Below are positions 9,952 through 15,819 of a stretch of 18,024 nucleotides of DNA, one piece after another. Below the pieces are notes generated by a model, which was not told where the DNA came from, ran no database searches, and was given only the letters and a program-made list of their open reading frames with translations. Numbering within the stretch: the first letter of the stretch is position 1; every line of letters begins with the position of its first letter. This DNA is from Acanthamoeba sp. SK_2022b (taxonomy: Eukaryota > Discosea > Longamoebia > Acanthamoebidae), in the NCBI GenBank assembly GCA_027943245.1, contig JANDJZ010000806.1, positions 1 to 18,024 of the forward strand. The letters are read 5' to 3'. A program made the position numbers and the translations under genes.

Positions 9952-10213
9952 ACCACATCACCAAAATTCACCCCACCAACACAACACCTCAACATCATCA
10001 CAACAATACCACAACACCTAAACATCATCACAACAACAACACCACACACACACAACAACAACAACACACACACACCTCCATCCACCAATGAATGTGTGAT
10101 GTGTGGTGGGTGAAACAACCAGCACATAGGCTGACACCACACCATTAGCACCCAACACCATGACAACAACACAAGCACCACAACAACACACCACCATACA
10201 TCCCTGGCGGGGT
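9952..10213 (+). repeat. C+A-rich satellite with a small mixed island
   Basis: CAC/AAC satellite containing a less repetitive island at about 10081-10160 (CCACCAATGAATGTGTG... TGGTGGG, a small inverted repeat). It leads into the second copy of the 32-bp core. No gene is seen. Confidence 0.75.
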
Positions 10214-10245
10214 CCCCTTCCCAAATTGGGGTAGGCCTGGAGGGC
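10214..10245 (+). repeat. 32-bp conserved core, copy 2
   Basis: It reads identical over 32 bp to 892-923. The left flank (CATCCCTGGCGGGGT) resembles copy 1 (CATCCCCAGAGGGGA), and the right flank again switches to G+T-rich sequence (GGTGTGGGTGGGTGG). Confidence 0.75.
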
Positions 10246-11110
10246 GGGCTATTGGTGTGGGTGGGTGGTGGTGTGGGTGGTGGTGGTGTGATGTTGTGGT
10301 GCTCACACCAACATCACCACCACAACACATCACTACCACCACAACACCACCACCACAACACCACCACCACCACACCACAACACCACCAGAACACACCACC
10401 ACCACAACAACCCACCACCACACCATCACTACAATACCACAACATGAGCACAACACCACAGCATCACAACACTACAACCCCACATCACAACAACACCACC
10501 ACAAGATCACAACACAAATCATCACCAGCACCACACTAACACCACCACATCATACCACAACACCATCACCACAAAATCACCACAGCACAATTAGAACACT
10601 ACAACAACACTACCACAACAACACACCACAACCACAACATCAGCCACACAACGCTACCCCTCCACACCATCACTACAACAACAATGCATACAACACTGCA
10701 ACAATTTTGAATTTAGATTCCACAATATCACACCAACACCACCACACCACACCATAACCACAACACCACAGCAGCATCACATTACAAGAACATCACCACA
10801 ACACCACATCATATCCACAACATCAGGACACACACCACAACACCACACCATCACACCACCACACCACCACCACCACCACACCACCACCACACCACAACAC
10901 CACACCACCACCACACCACAACACCACAATAACGCCACCACCACAACACCACACCAACACCACAACCCAACATCACCACAACCACAATAATGGAACCACC
11001 ACACAATCACCACAACAACACCAATGATGACCACAACACCACCACAACAAAACCACAACACACCACCACCACAACACTGCAGCACCACCACAACATCACC
11101 ACCAAAACCA
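10246..11110 (+). repeat. Satellite array between core copy 2 and element B
   Basis: About 60 bp of G+T words (to about 10305) and then C+A satellite up to the 5' LTR at 11111. A short A/T-rich island (about 10680-10725, CAATTTTGAATTTAG) interrupts it. AACCA at 11106-11110 is the left copy of element B's target duplication. No gene is seen. Confidence 0.85.
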
Positions 11111-11179
11111 TGTTGTGAGTTACCTAATAAGGTACTCTGATCAACAGTCACTCTGGAACACCAAATGAGGTAGGACTTA

Positions 11180-11211
11180 ATGAGCTCATGGCACATTAAG
11201 GCATGCCTTAA
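11180..11211. promoter_or_regulatory. Paired palindromes in the LTR
   Basis: ATGAGCTCAT (11180-11189) and TTAAGGCATGCCTTAA (11196-11211, 16-bp perfect palindrome) lie 6 bp apart. The larger one is intact in the diverged LTR D (7557-7572 region) and changed by one base in LTR A (GGCGTGCC) and at one arm in LTR E. Retention in D suggests a binding site for a dimeric factor, but this is inference. Confidence 0.45.
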
Positions 11212-11224
11212 GTTTAGGAGTTAT

Positions 11225-11247
11225 GTTGTAGTACAACTGTCTACAAC
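11225..11247 (+). repeat. Inverted repeat next to the inversion breakpoint site of the LTR
   Basis: GTTGTAG (11225-11231) and CTACAAC (11241-11247) form a perfect 7-bp inverted repeat. In element A the LTR breaks 6 bp after this (after CAATATA). Confidence 0.6.
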
Positions 11248-11262
11248 AATATACTCAGCAGT

Positions 11263-11293
11263 AATAAAACCAGAGAGAACCCCTGTTCTCTCT
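11263..11293 (+). terminator. LTR poly(A) signal and hairpin
   Basis: AATAAA (11263-11268) is followed by AGAGAGAAC (11272-11280), a 4-base loop and GTTCTCTCT (11285-11293), a perfect 9-bp stem. The placement suits 3'-end formation of the element RNA in the 3' LTR copy. Confidence 0.6.
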
Positions 11294-11336
11294 CACTTCA
11301 CACTTTACTCTTCACCACATAGTGTACATCACAACA

Positions 11337-11349
11337 GGTTATGGGCCCA
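11337..11349 (+). promoter_or_regulatory. Primer-binding site for a half tRNA (initiator Met)
   Basis: Directly after the LTR comes GGTTATGGGCCCA. This is complementary to TGGGCCCATAACC, the anticodon arm (CAU anticodon) of eukaryotic initiator tRNA-Met, and not to a tRNA 3' end with CCA. Drosophila copia has the same arrangement after its LTR and is primed by a 5' half of initiator tRNA cut in the anticodon loop. The gag start codon follows only 9 bp later (11359). Confidence 0.85.
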
Positions 11350-11358
11350 CACCTCACA

Positions 11359-14049
11359 ATGAGTAACTACGAAGTCACCAAGCGATATGTACTCTGATTG
11401 GTTATGGAGTACAGCACCTGGCGCGAGGAGCTTGAGTTTGTCTTGCTCTCGTGGAACCTGTGGGATGTTGTGTTCGCCAACCAGCCCGGAGGCGTGGGCA
11501 AGGAGAAGGCTGACAATGGAGACAACAACAGACGAATGAGAATGCAGCAGGCGGCTGGCTTCATCATTCTGTGTCTGGACACACAGTTCAGGACGATCTG
11601 CTCACACCTCAAGGACCCGAGGGAGATGCTGAAGGCACTCGACAAGCAGCTAGCACTGAAGACTATGGGGTACCACACACTCTACCTCAAGCGCTACTTG
11701 AGGATGCGATACAAGCCTGGAGAGACCCTAGATATGTACTTCAGGCGGCTAGACAAGGCCATGAAGGACCTAGCAGGACAGGACTACAAGGTCGACAAGG
11801 ACCTGGCACTTGCGATCATGCTCAATGGACTCCTGGAGGAGTACAAGTCGGTGCAGACAATCATTGAGAGCGTGAGGGAAATGAGCTACAGAGAGGCCAA
11901 GCGGCTACTGTTTCAGCGCAAGGCCACCCGCGTAGTGAAGACAGCAACGCACAAGTCCGTTAACATTGTTCAAGCGCCACAAGGACAATGGGAGCGAAAC
12001 TCCAACGCGAAGTCCAATGACAGCAAACCCAGAAAGTTTACTGGTAAGTGCTTCGAATGCGGTGAGGTTGGGCACAGAAGATGCGACTGTCCCAAGCTCA
12101 AGGGCAGGAAGCCCAGAGATAGCAAGGGAAGCGGCCAGCAAAGCATTGGAGCGAGAGAAGAGACTGCTCTCTCGGCGACCGAGCAAATACTAGCCGTTAC
12201 GGAGTCCAAAGACCACTGGTATTTGGACTCTGGAGCAACTGCACACGTCACATGCAGGAAGGACTGGCTACACGACTACGTCAGTCTTGAGGCTGAAGGG
12301 CAGAGCCTACTGCTCAGCGACAACTTTGAGTGCAAGATCGAAGGACTTGGAGTCGTACGCGCGAACGTGCGGGTCGACAGAGTCGAAGAGGCGGTGATGT
12401 TTGCAAGGGTATTGTACATGCCAGGACTCGCAAAGAACCTCATCTCCACAGCCATGGTGACGGCCAGAGGGAACAAGGTACAAATAAACCGCTCAGGAGG
12501 TATCAAGCCAATCCGACCAACACAACCTCAAGTGAATGTCGTCCAGGAAAACTACTCGCTTGACCAGCTCCACCGCCGCTACGGACATGTAGGCGAGACG
12601 CGACTATGTGCCCTGATCAAGTCCCTTGGTCTAGCGCACACCGGAGGCACGCTTTCACCATGCGACGTGTGCATTCGAGCGAAAGCAACGCGGCCAGACA
12701 TCCACAATGGACTGGCCCTGAGAGCGACCAGACCCCTTGAGCAGGTCCACACAGATGTGTGTGGACCACTACCAGTGGACACACCATCAGGAAAGTGGTA
12801 CTACGTGTTGTTCATTGACGACTACAGCCAGTACGCAACGATCTACCTCATCAGACACAGGAGTGAGGTCAGTGAGACAATCAGACACTTCCTCAAGTTG
12901 GCAGGCATCGACTGTCAATGCAGAGTGCTGTGGAGCGACCAGGGTGGTGAATACATGAGCGCCGCAGTCCAGCGCTACCTAGTTGAGAGAAGGATCGCAC
13001 ACGAGAGGATGCCAGCGCGCACGCCCAAGCACAATGGAGTGGCAGAACGCTTCAACCGCACACTACTAGAGATGGTCAGGTGCATGCTTCAAGACGTGAA
13101 CATGCCACCAAAGTACTGGGGAGAAGCTGCACTCATGGCCTGCCCAATCAACAACTGGCTACCAACGATGGCCAACGACTTCGACACCCCGCTCAGCCGA
13201 TGGTTCAACAAGAATGAACCGCATGTAGACATTGGTCATCTACACAGGTTCGGCCAGCATGTTGAAGTACTCACCAACCTGGTGGGTAGAAGAAAGCTGG
13301 CAGATCAAACGCGCTTCGGAATCTACCTCAGTCTGGCACAAGCGGATGCCTCACATCACCGAATCCTGATCAAAAATAAAGTGTTAGAGACGAGAGACAT
13401 GATATTTAACGTTCCAGAAGGCCCCAGCAAGGAGCCCATCAATGTACAAGACCCGGACGTGGACCTAGCACTCACTGTACCACCGCCATTGCCACCCACG
13501 ACCAGGGCGGAAATTCACCACAACAAACCTGAACCGGTCACTCTTCATCAAGTACCCGTCGAAGAGGAAGCCAACAACCAGGAAAACAAACCGGCCAGTG
13601 AGGTAGAAGAGACCAGCGACCCCAATCACACAGAGGATGCGACCCTGTCAGACGAAGAGCTGGGCGATGGAGGACACGAGACGACCAACAAGAAGAAGCC
13701 CACGCCAATACCGTGGCGCGACAGAATGCGTCCTACGCCCAAGAAACCGCCAGTACGCACGAGGATAGCACCCAAACTCTATTCTCAAGAGTTCCATGCC
13801 TGCATAGCAAGAGAGGACAAGCCGTACCAGGACAAGAATAGTGTCAAGATCCCGACAATGTATGCCAAAGCCGTCAACTCGTCGCACGCTGAAGACTGGA
13901 AAGCCACCATGCGCGACAAGTACAACACGATAATGACAAATGGTACATTCAAACTGGTACCCCCACCTGCCAGGAGGAAGATCATCGACACCAAGTGGCT
14001 ATTCAAGATCAAGCGTCACACAGATGGCTCAATTGACCAGGATGCTTGA
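11359..14049 (+). CDS. Gag-protease-integrase part of copia polyprotein (element B)
   Basis: The likely original start is ATG 11359 (MSNYEVTKRY), but TGA at 11395-11397 interrupts it; the next in-frame ATG is 11404, after which the frame is open to TGA 14047. In order: UBN2-type gag (about 11410-11970; WREELEF, YLKRYLRMRYKPGETLD), CX2CX4HX4C zinc knuckle (12049-12090), aspartic protease with DSGA (12226-12237), the GAG-pre-integrase zinc region (LHRRYGH, CDVC), and an integrase core with D (12754), D (12937) and E (13045), the last two 35 residues apart. It ends at the start of RT (NGTFKLVPP, KWLFKIKRHTDGSI), where a deletion shifts the frame. Gag packages the RNA, protease cuts the polyprotein, and integrase joins cDNA to chromosomal DNA. 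These domains look usable apart from the early stop. Confidence 0.9.
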
Positions 14050-14605
14050 TGCGCACCTACGTACAAGAGGCTTCACACCAACACATGCCAACCTGTGCAT
14101 CTACATCAGGTACAAGGGCAAGCACGCAGTCTACATAGCGGTCTACATCAATGACTGCGTGATCTACGCGCCAGAGCGATTTGTACCAGGCATCAAGAAG
14201 GTACTGCACAATGGATTCAAGATGATCGACCTAGGCATCACGACTTTGATCCTGTCACTTGAAGTGATACGTGATGACGAAGACGGGTCGATACTACTAC
14301 GTCAAGCAGGCAAGATACAAGAACTACTACACGACTTTGGATTTGCAACCTTGAAGGCAATCGGCACGCCCATGGAGCCTGGTCTCCAGCTTCCTACGCT
14401 TGAGAAGACCCCGCAGGAGTTTGTCAATGTGCCGTACCGATTGGCAGTAGGGCGGCTAAACTACATTGCCCTGGCCTCGCGACTGGACATTGTGTACGCG
14501 ACATGTGTCCTCAGTAGGCACCTGAACGCCTATGGGGGGGAACACTGGGCTGTGGTGAAACATTTATTCAGGTACTTGCGTGGCACGCAAGAGCTGGCAA
14601 TATGA
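14021..14605 (+). pseudogene. Reverse transcriptase, C-terminal part (element B), deleted and altered
   Basis: The reading frame resumes in another frame at LDAHLRTRGF and runs to TGA 14603. Compared with copia RTs, roughly 100 residues between DGSI and this point are missing, including the region with the first catalytic Asp and the YGLKQAP motif. The motif that should be YVDD reads YIND (14144-14155), so a catalytic Asp is Asn. Downstream copia hallmarks remain: DLG-T..LSLEV, GTPM, PYR-AVGRLNYIA, RLDIVYA, RYLRGT. It cannot be an active polymerase. Confidence 0.9.
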
Positions 14606-15109
14606 TACACACCAGACGCGAGTGGCCTCACGACTAGAGGCTTCTCAGATGCCGACTGGGCTGGAGACAAGACTACGTGCAAGTCAACGTCTGGTATACT
14701 CTACATGATTGCAGGTGGCCTGGTCTACTGGAGAGCGAAGAATCAATCCTGCATAGCTATGTCGACCGCCGAGGCTGAACTCAATGCGCTGGCCGAAGCC
14801 ATCAAGCACGCAATCTTCCTTGGCCACTTCTATGACGACCTAGGACTCGATTGAGTGAATTGAATGCCGATCTACTGTGACAACGAGAGTGCGCTAACGA
14901 TCGCGACCTCATGACTGGGTGAGTACCACCAGCGATTGAAGCACTATGGCATCAAGTTGGCGCTGGTATGTGAGAACCTAGCCAATGAGACGATTAGCCT
15001 TCATCACATGCCCATGGCCATCATGCTGGCCGATATGCTCATGAAGGCCCTCAGTAGAGGACGTGTGAATGACTTGTGTGTTGAGCTAAATCTTGTAAGG
15101 TGTTCCTGA
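14606..15109 (+). pseudogene. RNase H region of copia pol (element B), interrupted by TGA codons
   Basis: In the frame of the preceding RT piece: YTPDASG, SDADWAGD, KSTSGILY, STAEAELNALAEA, then IYCDNESAL, HQRLKHYGIKL and MLADMLMKAL, ending at TGA 15107. In-frame TGA stops lie at 14603-14605, 14852-14854, 14861-14863 and 14912-14914. The first three also occur in element A. Where the other copy differs (14912), A has an AGA codon, fitting Arg codons lost by CGA to TGA. RNase H would degrade the RNA strand during reverse transcription. Confidence 0.88.
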
Positions 15110-15116
15110 TACTGTT

Positions 15117-15122
15117 AAGGGG
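15117..15122 (+). promoter_or_regulatory. Polypurine tract of element B
   Basis: AAGGGG lies 2 bp (CA) before the 3' LTR, where plus-strand DNA synthesis is primed. The same motif precedes the LTR piece in element A (2322-2327, followed by CG in place of CA). Confidence 0.65.
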
Positions 15123-15124
15123 CA

Positions 15125-15350
15125 TGTTGTGAGTTACCTAATAAGGTACTCTGATCAACAGTCACTCTGGAACACCAAATGAGGTAGGACTTAATGAGCT
15201 CATGGCACATTAAGGCATGCCTTAAGTTTAGGAGTTATGTTGTAGTACAACTGTCTACAACAATATACTCAGCAGTAATAAAACCAGAGAGAACCCCTGT
15301 TCTCTCTCACTTCACACTTTACTCTTCACCACATAGTGTACATCACAACA
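15125..15350 (+). repeat. 3' LTR of element B
   Basis: 226 bp, no difference seen from the 5' LTR at 11111-11336. It is followed directly by AACCA (15351-15355), the right target duplication, and then C+A satellite. Confidence 0.95.
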
Positions 15351-15744
15351 AACCACACCAGAACAACAACACAACATCATCTCATCACCACAACATCACC
15401 ACACCAGAACAACATCACCACAATATCACCACAACACCTCCACAACACCACCACAACATTAACACCACAACATTAACACCACAACAACACCACAACACCA
15501 CCACACCACTACAACACCACACCAAACATCACCACGACACTATTACCAACACCAAACCACCATAACAACACCATACCACCACAACACCACATCACTACAA
15601 CTCCGCCACATCACCACAACGCCACAACATCACCACAACACCACCAGAACACACCACCACCACAACACCACCACAACAGCCACTACAACAACACCACAAC
15701 AGCACCACAACATCACAACAGCACCACAACAGCCACTATCACAC
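15351..15744 (+). repeat. Right-hand C+A satellite block
   Basis: About 390 bp of CAC/AAC words, with ATTAACACCACAAC repeats near 15459-15490. It continues the array interrupted by element B and ends near 15744, about 75 bp from the stop of the RhoGAP gene. No gene is seen. Confidence 0.88.
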
Positions 15745-15769
15745 TACCGCCTTTAATAACGTGTCCAAC

Positions 15770-15775
15770 TTTATT
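15770..15775 (-). terminator. Poly(A) signal of the RhoGAP gene
   Basis: AATAAA on minus (TTTATT on +), 44 bases after the TGA stop at 15820-15822. Satellite begins about 25 bp further on, so the 3' UTR is short. Confidence 0.65.
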
Positions 15776-15819
15776 GTGAACACTGCAAGTTCTATGCAAC
15801 AGCGTTCAGCTTCGTCTAC

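Larger units (their letters stand above)
11111..11336 (+). repeat. 5' LTR of element B
   Basis: 226 bp, from TGTTGTGA to TCACAACA (perfect 8-bp terminal inverted repeat with TG...CA ends). By eye I find no difference from 15125-15350. It contains AATAAA (11263-11268) just before a perfect 9-bp hairpin. It has no CpG at all, unlike the CpG-rich coding region next to it. Transcription should start in it, but I cannot place a TATA box or start site with confidence. Confidence 0.95.
11106..15355 (+). mobile_element. Copia element B: full length, LTRs read as identical, with target duplication
   Basis: A complete Ty1/copia-type element on +: target duplication AACCA (11106-11110 and 15351-15355), 5' LTR, primer-binding site, gag, protease, integrase, RT, RNase H, polypurine tract, 3' LTR. 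The order protease-integrase-RT-RNase H is diagnostic of copia, not gypsy. Identical LTRs and a clean target duplication point to a recent insertion. It is about 4.2 kb against the usual 5 kb, mainly because part of RT is deleted, and it also carries stops. It is therefore non-autonomous, and if it moved recently the proteins came from another copy. Confidence 0.95.

Noticed and set aside
14603..14914. UGA reassigned to an amino acid in the host
   Set aside because: The RhoGAP and left genes end at TGA at sensible places, Trp in RhoGAP is always TGG, and CGA to TGA decay is directly seen at 11707 versus 5417 and 8947.
838..15744. Telomeric repeat
   Set aside because: The words are irregular, switch strand, and lie between two genes, not at an end; no canonical telomere unit is seen.
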